NCBI RefSeq assembly: GCF_018332715.1
Contig: NZ_BOQP01000043.1
Coordinates: forward strand, 186,001-250,000
DNA length: 64,000 bases
Direction: 5' to 3'
Source: Winogradskya consettensis
GTDB lineage: Bacteria; Actinomycetota; Actinomycetes; Mycobacteriales; Micromonosporaceae
Positions 32,580 through 40,868 of this stretch are shown here, piece by piece. The translations under genes were made by a program, and so were the position numbers. Positions within the stretch are counted from its first letter, which is position 1, and each line of letters starts with the position of its first letter. The notes below the pieces were generated by a model. That model ran no database searches. It had not been told where the DNA came from and worked only from the letters and a program-made list of their open reading frames with translations.

Positions 32580-34627
32580 TTTTGGGGCTCCTCGGGTTCC
32601 GCGGCCGAATCGGGCGCGGCGGTGGTGGCGGGTGCGGGCAGGCGGGTGCGGGGGCCGCGGCGGGGGGCCGAGCTCAGGCCGCGGTCGTAGCGGTCGAGGT
32701 CGCGGTCCTGGCTGGAGCGCAGCTGCCACGGGACGCTGGTGACCATGACGCCGGGCTCGAAGAGCAGCCGGGCCTTGATCCGCAGCGCGCTCTGGTTGTG
32801 CAGGAGGTTCTCCCACCAGCGGCCGACGACGTACTCGGGGACGAAGACCGTCACCACGTCGCGGGGTGAGCCGCGGCGCACGCCCTTCACGAAGTCGATG
32901 ATCGGGCGGGAGATCTCACGGTAGGGCGAGTCGACGACGGTGAGCTGCACCGGGATCTGCCGGCGCTCCCACTCCGCCTGGATCTTGCGGGTGTCCTTGT
33001 CGTCCACGTTCACCGTTACGGCGGTGAGCGAGTCCGGACGGGTGGCCTGCGCGTATGCGAGCGCCCGCAGCGTCGGCTGGTGGACCTTGCTGACCAGCAC
33101 CACGGCGTGGTTGCGCGACGGCAGCACGAACCGTTCCTCGGTGGGCTCCAGCTCCTCGGCGACCCGCGTGTAGTGCTTGCGGATGCCCAGCATGAGCAGG
33201 TAGATGAAGATCATCGCGGCGATCGCGATCCAGGCACCGAGCAGGAACTTCGTGATGAGTACGACGACCAGCACCGCACCCGTCAGCGCCATGCCCACCG
33301 TGTTGATCGTGCGGGAGCGGTACATCTGCCGACGTTTGAGCGGATCTCGCTGGGTGCGCAGGAGCCTGTTCCAGTGCCGGATCATGCCCGCCTGCGACAG
33401 CGTGAAGGAGACGAAGACGCCCACGATGTAGAGCTGGATCAGCCGGGTGACCTGGGCGTCGAACGCGACGATCAGCACGATCGCGGCGACGGCGAGGAAC
33501 AGGATGCCGTTGCTGAACGCGAGCCGGTCACCGCGGGTGTGCAGCTGGCGCGGCAGGTAACGGTCCTGGGCGAGGATCGAGCCGAGCACCGGGAAGCCGT
33601 TGAACGCGGTGTTCGCGGCCAGGAAAAGGATCAGGGCGGTGACCGCACCGACCAGGTAGACGAGCGCCGAGCCCTGGCCGAAGACCGTCTCACCGAGCTG
33701 CGCGGTGACCGTCTTCTGCACGTAGTCGGGCGGCCCGCCGATGATCTGCGACGCGTCCTCGACGAACTGCAGGTGCGTGACCCGGGCCAGCAGCACCATG
33801 CCGACCAGCATCGTGATCGCGAGACTGCCGAGCAGCAGCAACGTGGTGGCGGCGTTCTTGCTCTTCGGCGGCTTGAACGCCGGGACGCCGTTGGAGATGG
33901 CCTCGACACCGGTCAGCGCCGCGCAGCCGGACGAGAACGTGCGCAGCATCAGGAAGACGAACGCGAAGCTGGTCAGATGGTGTTCCTCGGCGCTGATCAC
34001 CAGCCCGGCGCTGGGTGCGCGGAGATCCTGGCCGAGCACGAAGACCCGGATCAGACCGGTGACGATCATGCCGACGATGACGATGATGAAGGCGTACGTC
34101 GGGATCGCGAACGCCGTGCCCGACTCCCGCAGCCCCCGTAGGTTGAGTGCGGTCAGGATGGCAACCGCGGCGATCGCGATACCGATCTTGTGCTCGGCGA
34201 CGAACGGCACCACGGACCCGAGGTTGCTGACCCCCGCGCTGACCGATACCGCCACGGTCAGGATGTAGTCGACCAGCAGCGCGCTGGCCACCGCCACCCC
34301 GAACCGCGGCCCGAGGTTGACCGTCGCCACCTCGTAGTCGCCGCCGCCGGAGGGATAGGCGTGCACGTTCTGCCGGTAGCTCGCGACCACCGTGACCATC
34401 ACGACGGCGACCGCCAGCGTGATCCACGGCGAGATGGTGAACGCCGTCGCGCCGGCGATCGAGAGGGTCAGGAGGATCTCGTCAGGGGCGTAGGCCACGC
34501 TCGACAGCGCATCGGAGGCGAACACGGGCAGCGCGATCCGCTTCGGCAGGAGCGTGTGCGCCAGCTTGTCGGAGCGGAAGGGCCGGCCGAGTAACAGCCG
34601 CTTGGCTAAGGACGTCGAACTCGCCAC
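32576..34627 (-). CDS. APC-superfamily permease, KimA-like (probable K+ importer)
   Basis: 683-aa integral membrane protein, about 12 TM helices then a ~200-aa cytosolic domain. By recalled comparison it resembles Bacillus KimA (YdaO) more than amino-acid permeases. Shared stretches include S-D-A-L-S-S-V-A-Y, the S-Y-R-Q region, Y-P-S-G-G-G-D-Y, L-L-V-D-Y-I-L-T-V-A-V-S, F-S-S-G-C-x-A-L-T-G-V-E-A-I-S-N and G-D-R-L-x-F-S-N-G-I. KimA is a K+/H+ symporter, and the divergent trkA pair supports a potassium role. GTG 34627 (VASSTSLAKRLLLG) is likely; ATG-type starts up to 34696 exist. Translationally coupled to the methyltransferase. Confidence 0.82.
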   Translation of the reverse strand: MASSTSLAKRLLLGRPFRSDKLAHTLLPKRIALPVFASDALSSVAYAPDEILLTLSIAGATAFTISPWITLAVAVVMVTVVASYRQNVHAYPSGGGDYEVATVNLGPRFGVAVASALLVDYILTVAVSVSAGVSNLGSVVPFVAEHKIGIAIAAVAILTALNLRGLRESGTAFAIPTYAFIIVIVGMIVTGLIRVFVLGQDLRAPSAGLVISAEEHHLTSFAFVFLMLRTFSSGCAALTGVEAISNGVPAFKPPKSKNAATTLLLLGSLAITMLVGMVLLARVTHLQFVEDASQIIGGPPDYVQKTVTAQLGETVFGQGSALVYLVGAVTALILFLAANTAFNGFPVLGSILAQDRYLPRQLHTRGDRLAFSNGILFLAVAAIVLIVAFDAQVTRLIQLYIVGVFVSFTLSQAGMIRHWNRLLRTQRDPLKRRQMYRSRTINTVGMALTGAVLVVVLITKFLLGAWIAIAAMIFIYLLMLGIRKHYTRVAEELEPTEERFVLPSRNHAVVLVSKVHQPTLRALAYAQATRPDSLTAVTVNVDDKDTRKIQAEWERRQIPVQLTVVDSPYREISRPIIDFVKGVRRGSPRDVVTVFVPEYVVGRWWENLLHNQSALRIKARLLFEPGVMVTSVPWQLRSSQDRDLDRYDRGLSSAPRRGPRTRLPAPATTAAPDSAAEPEEPQK

Positions 34628-34740
34628 AAGGCCAAAGCGTACGGCTGCCCGCGCCACGCCGCCGGGCGCCCCGGCCAGCGGCGGTCGCGCGGGCATGGCA
34701 CGCTCTGCGTGTCAGCCCCGTTTCGGAGAGGCGCGTAAAA

Positions 34741-35406
34741 GTGCACGTGGTGATCATGGGCTGCGGGCGGCTCGGCTCGACGCTCGCGCACAAGCTCGAC
34801 GCTCGCGGCCATTCGGTCGCGATCATCGACCGCAATGCCGACGCCTTCCGCCGGCTCGGCGCCGAGTTCGGCGGCGCGACGATCACCGGTATCGGCTTCG
34901 ACCGCGACGTGCTGCGCGAGGCCGGCATCGAGCGCGCCGACGCCTTCGCCGCGGTGTCCAGCGGCGACAACTCCAACATCATCTCTGCCCGGCTGGCCCG
35001 GGAGAATTTCGGCGTGGCCCGCGTGGTGGCCCGCATCTACGACGCCCGCCGCGCCCAGGTCTACGAGCGGCTCGGCATCCCCACCGTGGCGACGATCCGC
35101 TGGGCCGCCGACCGGATGGTGCGCCACCTGATCCCGGAGGGAACGGTCGAGGTCTTCCGCGACCCGACCAGCGCCGTCTCCATCGTCGAGGCCCCGCTGC
35201 ACCGCGACTGGGTCGGCCAGACCACCAAGTCGCTGGAGGACAGCACCGGCGCCCGGGTCGCCTACCTCGTACGCTTCGGCATCGGCTCGCTCGCCACCCC
35301 GAACACCGTGCTGCAGGACGGTGACCAGGTCTTCTTCGTGGTCACCGACGACATCGTCGAGGGTGTGCTGGCGGCCGCCGGCAGCGCCGGGCTCGGAGGT
35401 CACTGA
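34741..35406 (+). CDS. trkA: TrkA-type RCK potassium regulator, first copy
   Basis: 221 aa: RCK_N Rossmann domain with the NAD(H)-binding V-V-I-M-G-C-G-R-L-G-S and acidic residue at the end of strand 2 (I-I-D-R-N), then RCK_C. Cytosolic gating subunit of K+ uptake systems. GTG 34741 is preceded by GGAGAGG. It is divergent from the KimA-like permease and two bases before the second trkA. No TrkH/G membrane subunit is in the window. Corresponds by order to mycobacterial ceoB. Confidence 0.93.
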   Translation: MHVVIMGCGRLGSTLAHKLDARGHSVAIIDRNADAFRRLGAEFGGATITGIGFDRDVLREAGIERADAFAAVSSGDNSNIISARLARENFGVARVVARIYDARRAQVYERLGIPTVATIRWAADRMVRHLIPEGTVEVFRDPTSAVSIVEAPLHRDWVGQTTKSLEDSTGARVAYLVRFGIGSLATPNTVLQDGDQVFFVVTDDIVEGVLAAAGSAGLGGH

Positions 35407-35408
35407 CC

Positions 35409-36083
35409 ATGCGGATCGCCATCGCGGGCGCCGGCAACGTGGGCCGGTCCATCGCCCAGGAGCTCATCGGCAACGGCCACCAGGTCATGCTCATCGAGCG
35501 TGCCCCCGCCCAGCTGCGCCCCGAGCGCGTCCCCGAGGCCGAGTGGATCCTCGCCGACGCCTGCGAGGTCAGCAGTCTCGAAGAGGCCGACGTGGCCGGC
35601 TGCGACGTGGTCATCGCGGCCACCGGCGACGACAAGGCCAACCTGGTCTGCTCGCTGCTGGCGAAGACCGAGTTCGCGGTCAACCGGGTCGTCGCCCGCG
35701 TCAACCGCGCCGAGAACGAATGGCTCTTCACCGAGCAGTGGGGCGTCGACGTCTCGGTCAGCAAGCCACGCCTGATGGCCGCGCTGGTCGAGGAGGCCGT
35801 GACGGTCGGCGACCTGGTCCGGCTGATGACGTTCCGCCAGGGCCAGGCCAACCTCGTCGAGATCACCCTGCCGTCCGACGCCCCCTACGTGGGCGAGCCG
35901 GTGCGGTCAGTCCCGCTGCCCCACGACTCCGCCCTGGTGGCGATCCTGCGCGGCAAGCGGGTACTGGTACCCACCCCGGACGACCCGCTCGAAGCCGCCG
36001 ACGAACTCATCTTCATCTGCACCGCGGAGGTGGAGGACGAGGTCCGGGCGGTCGTTCTCGGGAAGGCCGCGGACCTCGGCTGA
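35409..36083 (+). CDS. trkA: TrkA-type RCK potassium regulator, second copy
   Basis: 224 aa. R-I-A-I-A-G-A-G-N-V-G-R-S-I-A, I-E-R at strand 2, then RCK_C with A-P-Y-V-G-E-P-V-R and a C-terminal E-L-I-F-I-C. Probably assembles with the first copy into a hetero-octameric ring. Starts two bases after the first copy's stop, so same operon. Corresponds by order to mycobacterial ceoC. Confidence 0.93.
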   Translation: MRIAIAGAGNVGRSIAQELIGNGHQVMLIERAPAQLRPERVPEAEWILADACEVSSLEEADVAGCDVVIAATGDDKANLVCSLLAKTEFAVNRVVARVNRAENEWLFTEQWGVDVSVSKPRLMAALVEEAVTVGDLVRLMTFRQGQANLVEITLPSDAPYVGEPVRSVPLPHDSALVAILRGKRVLVPTPDDPLEAADELIFICTAEVEDEVRAVVLGKAADLG

Positions 36084-36085
36084 CC

Positions 36086-36910
36086 TCAGCTTTCCTTGAC
36101 CCCTGCTTCGAGGGCCTGGGCGGCGGTCACGCGGTGGACGGCCCAGGCGGTGTAGGCGAAGGTGGCCGCGTAGATGGGCCAGCTGATCAGGATGCGGACG
36201 ATGCCGATCGCGTTGGCCTCGTCGGCGAGGTAGAGCCAGCCCTGGACGCCCGCGCGGACGAACAGCGAGACCGCCCAGACCAGGGTCAGCCACTGGAACG
36301 TACGGAACAGCCTGCTGTTGTGGAACCAGTCGTGCTTACCGCCGTTGGCGAGTACGCCCCAGACGTACCCGATGATCGGTCTGCGGACCACGACCGAACC
36401 GATCAGCAGGACCACCTGGCCGAGGGTGAGCAGAATGCCCGGCAGGTAGAAATTCTTGGCGTCGCCCGTGCGGTAGGCGAGGTAGGCGCCGACCGCGATG
36501 CCGAAGATGCCGTTGACCGCGTGCCGGACCGGCTGTTTGCGGCTGAGCCTGTACGCGCCGATCGCCAGCGCCGAGCCGACGCTGCCGCCGATCGCCCAGT
36601 AGAGCGCGGTCTTCTTCTCCAGCCCGAGCCCGATGTCGCCGAGCAGCACGTTGAGCAGCACGAACGCCAGCACCGGGACGCTCGACTCGATGAGCCCGCG
36701 CACCCCGCCCAGCTGCTCGGAGATCTGCTCGCTCATCGAGGGCAGCTCGTCGTCGGCCTTCGCCGGCCCGCTCTCCGAGTGCCCTCTCGCGAGGTGCTCG
36801 CTCACCGGGTGCAGGTCGAGCTCGTCGACGACTTCCTCGACAACTTCCGCGGCTACCCGCTCGCCGGCCGTCTCAGCAGCCGCGTGTTGGGGTTCATGGC
36901 CGGGTGTCAC
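36086..36910 (-). CDS. DUF3159 membrane protein
   Basis: 274 aa. A ~85-residue acidic cytosolic N-terminus is followed by about six TM helices (for example VPVLAFVLLNVLLGDIGLGL and LPGILLTLGQVVLLIGSVVV). Actinobacterial DUF3159 family, function unknown; position next to trkA genes is conserved and might reflect an ion-related role. GTG 36910 overlaps the stop of the OB-fold gene (GTGA), so they are coupled. Confidence 0.85.
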   Translation of the reverse strand: MTPGHEPQHAAAETAGERVAAEVVEEVVDELDLHPVSEHLARGHSESGPAKADDELPSMSEQISEQLGGVRGLIESSVPVLAFVLLNVLLGDIGLGLEKKTALYWAIGGSVGSALAIGAYRLSRKQPVRHAVNGIFGIAVGAYLAYRTGDAKNFYLPGILLTLGQVVLLIGSVVVRRPIIGYVWGVLANGGKHDWFHNSRLFRTFQWLTLVWAVSLFVRAGVQGWLYLADEANAIGIVRILISWPIYAATFAYTAWAVHRVTAAQALEAGVKES

Positions 36911-37287
36911 CGGGGCGCCTCCAGCTCGTAGTACGGGTTGTAGATGACCTTGCGTTCGTCGCGGATCGCGATCCGGCCCCGCGCGGTGAGCTGGCGGCCC
37001 GGCTCGATGCCGACGATCGAACGCCGGCCCAGGAAGACCAGCGTGACCACGTCGCTGCCGTCGTAGAGATCCGCCTCCAGCGTCGGCAGGTTGGTCCGGG
37101 GAGTGTATGCCACGGTCCGCAGCCGCCCGGAGACCGAGACGACCTGGCCGCGGTGGCACTGGGTGGCCGGAACCGCCCCGCACTTGCGGCTGTCGCGCTG
37201 CAGCTCCTCGGCGTCCAGCTCCTCCTCGGAGGCGGTCAGCCGTTCGAAGAACCGGCGCAGTCCGTGGGTGCGCTCTTCGGTAGTCAT
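36907..37287 (-). CDS. OB-fold nucleic-acid-binding domain protein
   Basis: 126-aa protein with a C-terminal OB-like barrel: G-Q-V-V-S-V-S-G-R-L, L-E-A-D-L-Y-D-G-S-D-V-V-T-L-V-F-L-G and G-I-E-P-G-R-Q-L-T-A-R-G. The N-terminus is a charged helix (RRFFERLTASEEELDAEEL). ATG 37287 is chosen. The pattern is like the OB domain of RecG/tRNA anticodon-binding families. Specific role unknown; order is conserved in mycobacteria. Confidence 0.82.
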   Translation of the reverse strand: MTTEERTHGLRRFFERLTASEEELDAEELQRDSRKCGAVPATQCHRGQVVSVSGRLRTVAYTPRTNLPTLEADLYDGSDVVTLVFLGRRSIVGIEPGRQLTARGRIAIRDERKVIYNPYYELEAPR

Positions 37288-37362
37288 GGCCCGTGACACC
37301 TCATCGTCGGCAAGCCTGGATACGCAGCCGGTTGGGCCCGCGCATCCACCGTACGCCCGGCA

Positions 37363-37390
37363 CGCCCGGGTGATCGACGTCACCCGGGCG
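37363..37390 (-). terminator. hairpin after DUF3710 gene
   Basis: CGCCCGGGTGA (37363-37373) and TCACCCGGGCG (37380-37390) are perfect 11-bp complements with a 6-nt loop, 14 bases past the DUF3710 stop and before the next gene. No T-run. Confidence 0.7.
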
Positions 37391-37404
37391 CGAATTCGAT
37401 CAGA

Positions 37405-38124
37405 TCAGTGGATGTGCCGGCCGTTCGGGCCGTGGTCGTGGCCCTCGTGTGAGTGGTCGTGCCCCTCGTGTGAGTGGTCGTGACCCGCGTGGGCCTCCTC
37501 GGCGGCAGCCGCCATCTCCTGCGGCAGCCGCAGCGGGAGCGGCTCCCGGACCGGGCGGGCCTCGTCGTCACGGACCACCACGACGCCGCGCAGGCACTCG
37601 CCCAGCACGCCCTCGTGCCTCGGGTCGGCAGCCGCCGGGCCCTGGAACAGCGCACGCAGCAGCCACCGCGGGCCGTTCACACCCACGAACCGCACGTCCG
37701 CCGGCCCGTCCGGGGTGTTGACCCGGGCCGCCAGCTCCACGCCCCACGGGCCGTCGAACTCGTGCGCCGGCACCCCGTCGGTCTTGATCGTGGCGGCGAT
37801 CTCGTCGCGCACCTCGTCCCAGATGCCCTCGCTGCGGGGCGCCGCGAAGACGTTCAGCTGCAGGGCGCTGTTTTCGTGCACGAGCACGATCTGCTCGACG
37901 CCGCCGTCCGGGTTCGCTTGCACCCGCACCTCGACACCGTCGATCGCCGGGATCAGCAGGCTGCCGAGGTCCAGTCGCTGGACCCCCTCGGGTGCCTGCC
38001 GGCTGTCCCACGGCCCGAAATCAGGCGCCGGCGGCAGCCCGCCCATGCTCTGGACGAGCGCCGCGGGTCGGGGCGCGTCGTCCGGGCGTACGTGCCGCGG
38101 GACTCCGCGCTTGCGGGAGAACAT
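37405..38124 (-). CDS. DUF3710 protein with His-rich tail
   Basis: 239 aa. Residues ~1-205 match the actinobacterial DUF3710 pattern (G-P-W-D, L-D-L-G-S-L-L-I-P, V-H-E-N-S-A-L-Q-L-N-V-F-A-A-P, G-V-N-G-P-R-W-L-L-R). The last 28 residues are H-A-G-H-D-H-S-H-E-G-H-D-H... with 12 His, encoded by a 21-bp tandem repeat at 37432-37491. Such tails bind Zn/Ni/Co/Cu in metallochaperones. Role of the core domain unknown. Next to dut as in mycobacteria. Confidence 0.85.
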   Translation of the reverse strand: MFSRKRGVPRHVRPDDAPRPAALVQSMGGLPPAPDFGPWDSRQAPEGVQRLDLGSLLIPAIDGVEVRVQANPDGGVEQIVLVHENSALQLNVFAAPRSEGIWDEVRDEIAATIKTDGVPAHEFDGPWGVELAARVNTPDGPADVRFVGVNGPRWLLRALFQGPAAADPRHEGVLGECLRGVVVVRDDEARPVREPLPLRLPQEMAAAAEEAHAGHDHSHEGHDHSHEGHDHGPNGRHIH

Positions 38125-38144
38125 CTGCTTGCCACCTTCCGGAA

Positions 38145-38612
38145 CTATTCAGACGTCAGGGCGGCGTGACCGCCCGTGGAACCGTGCCCGCCGGCCCCGC
38201 GCTCGGTGCCGGGCAGCTCATCGACGACGTGGAACACGGCCCGCTCGACCCGCTGGAACACCAGCTGGGCGATGCGATCGCCGCGGGAGATCTTGACCGT
38301 GTTCGCGAGATCGTGGTTGATGAGCACGACGAGGATCTCTCCCCGGTAACCGGCGTCGACCGTACCGGGCGCGTTCAGCACGGTCACACCCAGCTTGGCC
38401 GCCAGCCCCGAGCGGGGGTGCACGAGGCCCACGAACCCCTCCGGGATCGCGATCGCCAGGCCCGTGCGGACGGGCGTGCGCTCGCCGGGGGCGATCTGCA
38501 CGGACTCGGCCGCATACAGGTCGGCGCCGGCGTCGCCGGGGTGCGCGTACGAGGGCACCGGCAGGCCGGCGTCCAGGAGGCGGACCTGGATCTCCAAGAC
38601 GAATTTCCTCAC
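38145..38612 (-). CDS. dut: dUTP diphosphatase
   Basis: Trimeric dUTPase, 155 aa, hydrolyses dUTP to dUMP and so supplies thyA. The five motifs are visible: A-G-A-D-L-Y-A (1), P-R-S-G-L-A (2), G-T-V-D-A-G-Y-R-G-E (3), R-I-A-Q-L-V-F (4), and the C-terminal arm R-G-A-G-G-H-G-S-T-G-G (5, normally R-G-x-x-G-F-G-S-T-G, with His for Phe). GTG 38612 (VRKFVLEIQVRLL) is the best start; TTG 38597 is an alternative. Confidence 0.94.
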   Translation of the reverse strand: MRKFVLEIQVRLLDAGLPVPSYAHPGDAGADLYAAESVQIAPGERTPVRTGLAIAIPEGFVGLVHPRSGLAAKLGVTVLNAPGTVDAGYRGEILVVLINHDLANTVKISRGDRIAQLVFQRVERAVFHVVDELPGTERGAGGHGSTGGHAALTSE

Positions 38613-38690
38613 GTCGGATCGGAATCGGGCGGCACCCACCCTGCCATCCTGCCGTCGGCAGGAGCGGAGGCGCGCCGTACCCTCACCAGC

Positions 38691-39185
38691 GTGACACCCG
38701 AGCCTTCGACACGCACGGCGGCCCCGGCCGGGTACGCCGAACGGCTGCGCGCGCCGTGGTGGATGTGGCCGACCGCGCTGGGCGTCGGCGGGCTGCTCGC
38801 GGCCGAGATCTGGATGGGGTACGACGGGCTGCGCGCCTGGGTCCCCTTCGCGATCCTCCTGCCGATCTCCCTGCTGGGCCCGTGGTGGCTCGGTCGCATC
38901 CGCGTCGCGGTCACCGCAGGCGAGCTCCAGGTCGACGACGCGCGCCTGCCGATCGGCGTCATCGCCGAGGTGGTGGCACTGGACGCGGACGGCAAGCGCG
39001 AGGTCCTGGGCGTCGGCGCGCACCCGCTGGCGTTCGTGATCCAGCGGCCGTGGATCGGCGGCGCGGTGCAGGTGGTCCTCGACGATCCCGCCGACCCGAC
39101 CCCGTTCTGGGTCATCAGCACGCGGCACCCCGTCGAGCTCGCCACCGCCCTGGTCACCGCAAAGCGCGCTGCTGCTTCTTCCTGA
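38691..39185 (+). CDS. DUF3093 membrane protein
   Basis: 164 aa. Two adjacent TM helices (WWMWPTALGVGGLLAAEIWM and WVPFAILLPISLLGPWWLG) followed by a ~90-aa soluble domain with V-x-V-D-D-A-R-L-P and P-L-A-F-V-I-Q-R-P-W-I. DUF3093 family, function unknown, conserved beside dut in actinobacteria. GTG 38691, divergent from dut by 78 bases. Ends with a 32-base tail-to-tail overlap with the next gene. Confidence 0.87.
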   Translation: MTPEPSTRTAAPAGYAERLRAPWWMWPTALGVGGLLAAEIWMGYDGLRAWVPFAILLPISLLGPWWLGRIRVAVTAGELQVDDARLPIGVIAEVVALDADGKREVLGVGAHPLAFVIQRPWIGGAVQVVLDDPADPTPFWVISTRHPVELATALVTAKRAAASS

Positions 39186-40017
39186 GGTCCTTGATCAGCT
39201 TCTCGCCGAGCGAGCGGGTCGCCCGGCGGTTCAGGTAACTCGCCACGGCCGCGCCGGTCAGCATCGGGCCCATCGTGGTCAGGTTGCGCCCGAAACGCCG
39301 TAAAAGTGTCTTCTGCAGCTCCTGCCGGGCCGCCGTCCCGAGCACCGAGGCCACCCCGACCCCCGGCACCAGCGGGTTGACCCCACGCTGCCCGGACCAG
39401 GCCTGCACCAGCGACATCGCCTTCTGCCCGCCGGAGCCCTCGACCGGCTGCGCGTACACCTCGTGCAGTTCGCCGATCAGCTTGAGCTCGATGGCGACCA
39501 CCGCGATGGTCTCCGCTGCCAGCAGCACCGGCGCGGAGAGCAGGGTCGGAGCGGCGACCCACTCCAGGGAGGCCACACCGCCGCCGGCCGCACCCACGCC
39601 GGCGGTCGCCCGCGCGGCGTTGCGGACCAGCCGCTCGGCAAGATCGTCGTCGTCGAGACCGCTGAAGTGCCGGCGCAGCGTCGCCTGGTCCCGCACGGGA
39701 ACGTGCGGGGCCACGTCGGAGACCACGTCGGCCATCCACTTGATCGCGGACTTCGGGCGGAACATCTGCCCGAGCCCACGCTTGCGCACGTCGCCCACGA
39801 GGCGGCCCAGGAGCCTGCGCCGCTTGTCCGGGGCGAGATCGTCAGCCGTCAGCTCGGCCACGGTGGTGCCGATCTCGGCGTCGACAGCCACCTTCTCGTC
39901 GGTTCGCACCAGGTCAGAACCTGGCGTGGTGCTCCCCGCACGGGGAGCTGGGTCGACCTCGATGAGCTCGGGCCCCGGCTCTGCGGTCGGTACCGAGTTC
40001 TCTTCTGGGCGGCTCAT
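39154..40017 (-). CDS. conserved hypothetical protein with hydrophobic central segment
   Basis: 287 aa. Disordered acidic N-terminus (~1-50), a basic stretch (DKRRRLLGRLVGDVRKRGLG), a soluble helical part, and a hydrophobic hairpin-like segment (APTLLSAPVLLAAETIAVVA) followed by I-E-L-K-L-I-G-E-L-H-E-V-Y. The C-terminus is basic. I cannot name a family. It may be peripherally membrane-associated. ATG 40017 begins MSRPEENSVPT. Confidence 0.75.
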   Translation of the reverse strand: MSRPEENSVPTAEPGPELIEVDPAPRAGSTTPGSDLVRTDEKVAVDAEIGTTVAELTADDLAPDKRRRLLGRLVGDVRKRGLGQMFRPKSAIKWMADVVSDVAPHVPVRDQATLRRHFSGLDDDDLAERLVRNAARATAGVGAAGGGVASLEWVAAPTLLSAPVLLAAETIAVVAIELKLIGELHEVYAQPVEGSGGQKAMSLVQAWSGQRGVNPLVPGVGVASVLGTAARQELQKTLLRRFGRNLTTMGPMLTGAAVASYLNRRATRSLGEKLIKDLRKKQQRALR

Positions 40018-40152
40018 GGTGGTCGACCTCCCCGTTCGTCTGCCGTTGGCGGGTCACATACCCATCCTCGCGGGCGGGCACACAACATCACCCGTCATGC
40101 GTCCCTGAACTTCTCAAGGGTTGGCCTGAGGTTTTCAGGGGTTGACACGACG

Positions 40153-40175
40153 CCCGGCCGTCGGCGACGGCCGGG
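40153..40175 (-). terminator. hairpin after DUF4193 gene
   Basis: CCCGGCCGTC (40153-40162), loop GGC, GACGGCCGGG (40166-40175): perfect 10-bp stem 26 bases beyond the DUF4193 stop. No T-run. Confidence 0.65.
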
Positions 40176-40201
40176 TAGGACATTGCCGAGACGCGCGCCG
40201 G

Positions 40202-40498
40202 TCAGGCACACTCTCGGCAGATCAGTTCCCCGTTGCGTTCCGCGGCCAGCTGGCTGCGGTGATGCACGAGGAAACAGCGAGCACAGCGGAATTCATCGGT
40301 CTGCATCGGCAGGACCTTGACGGTGAGCTCTTCGTCGGCCAGGTCGGCACCGGGGAGCTCGAAGCTCTCCGCCACCTCTACCTCGTCGACGTCCACTGCG
40401 CCCGACTGCGAGTCGGCGCGGCGGGCCTTGAGTTCCTCGAGGCTGTCCTCGCCGAGGTCGACCTCATCGCGACGCGGAGCGTCGTAGTCGGTGGCCAT
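40202..40498 (-). CDS. DUF4193 zinc-ribbon-like protein
   Basis: 98 aa. The acidic N-terminal two thirds are followed by C-A-R-C-F-L-V-H-H and a terminal C-R-E-C, a likely zinc ribbon. DUF4193 family; function unknown, conserved near cei and sigA in actinobacteria. ATG 40498. The small inverted repeat GGCGT-aagta-ACGCC at 40532-40546 lies in its upstream region. Confidence 0.88.
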   Translation of the reverse strand: MATDYDAPRRDEVDLGEDSLEELKARRADSQSGAVDVDEVEVAESFELPGADLADEELTVKVLPMQTDEFRCARCFLVHHRSQLAAERNGELICRECA

Positions 40499-40868
40499 CG
40501 GTTTTCACTCTCCTGTATCGATGTGTCACTTGGCGTAAGTAACGCCCGCGACGGCGTTTCGGTTCCCGTTCCGACGGACTTTTCTCCCCAGCCCGATCAG
40601 CAAGGAACGATCATCCGCCGAGGCGCCCCCACCCCCTCGTGAAACTGCCCCGGCAGACGCGGCACGTTACCTCCCTCGTGGGAGGGTTGTACGCCCAGTG
40701 GCAGCCAATTGTTCCCGATGTGACTGAGGCGACATCAAAGTAGGGGCACATGGCCGTGGATCATCGTCGGCGCGCCGGAGTCTTTCCCTGTTTCCGCGCA
40801 CCCGGCGGCCTCACGCTAACCTCACCCGAGACCGCGTCCCTCGAACGAATCCCGGGAGTGCCTGCACC
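40499..40868. other. 370-bp divergent intergenic region
   Basis: Separates the DUF4193 gene (left) and cei (right), so it should hold two promoters. Visible structure: inverted repeat GGCGT-N5-ACGCC (40532-40546) and a small hairpin CCTCCC-tcgt-GGGAGG (40670-40685). No convincing reading frame and no clear -35/-10 pair. Confidence 0.5.
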
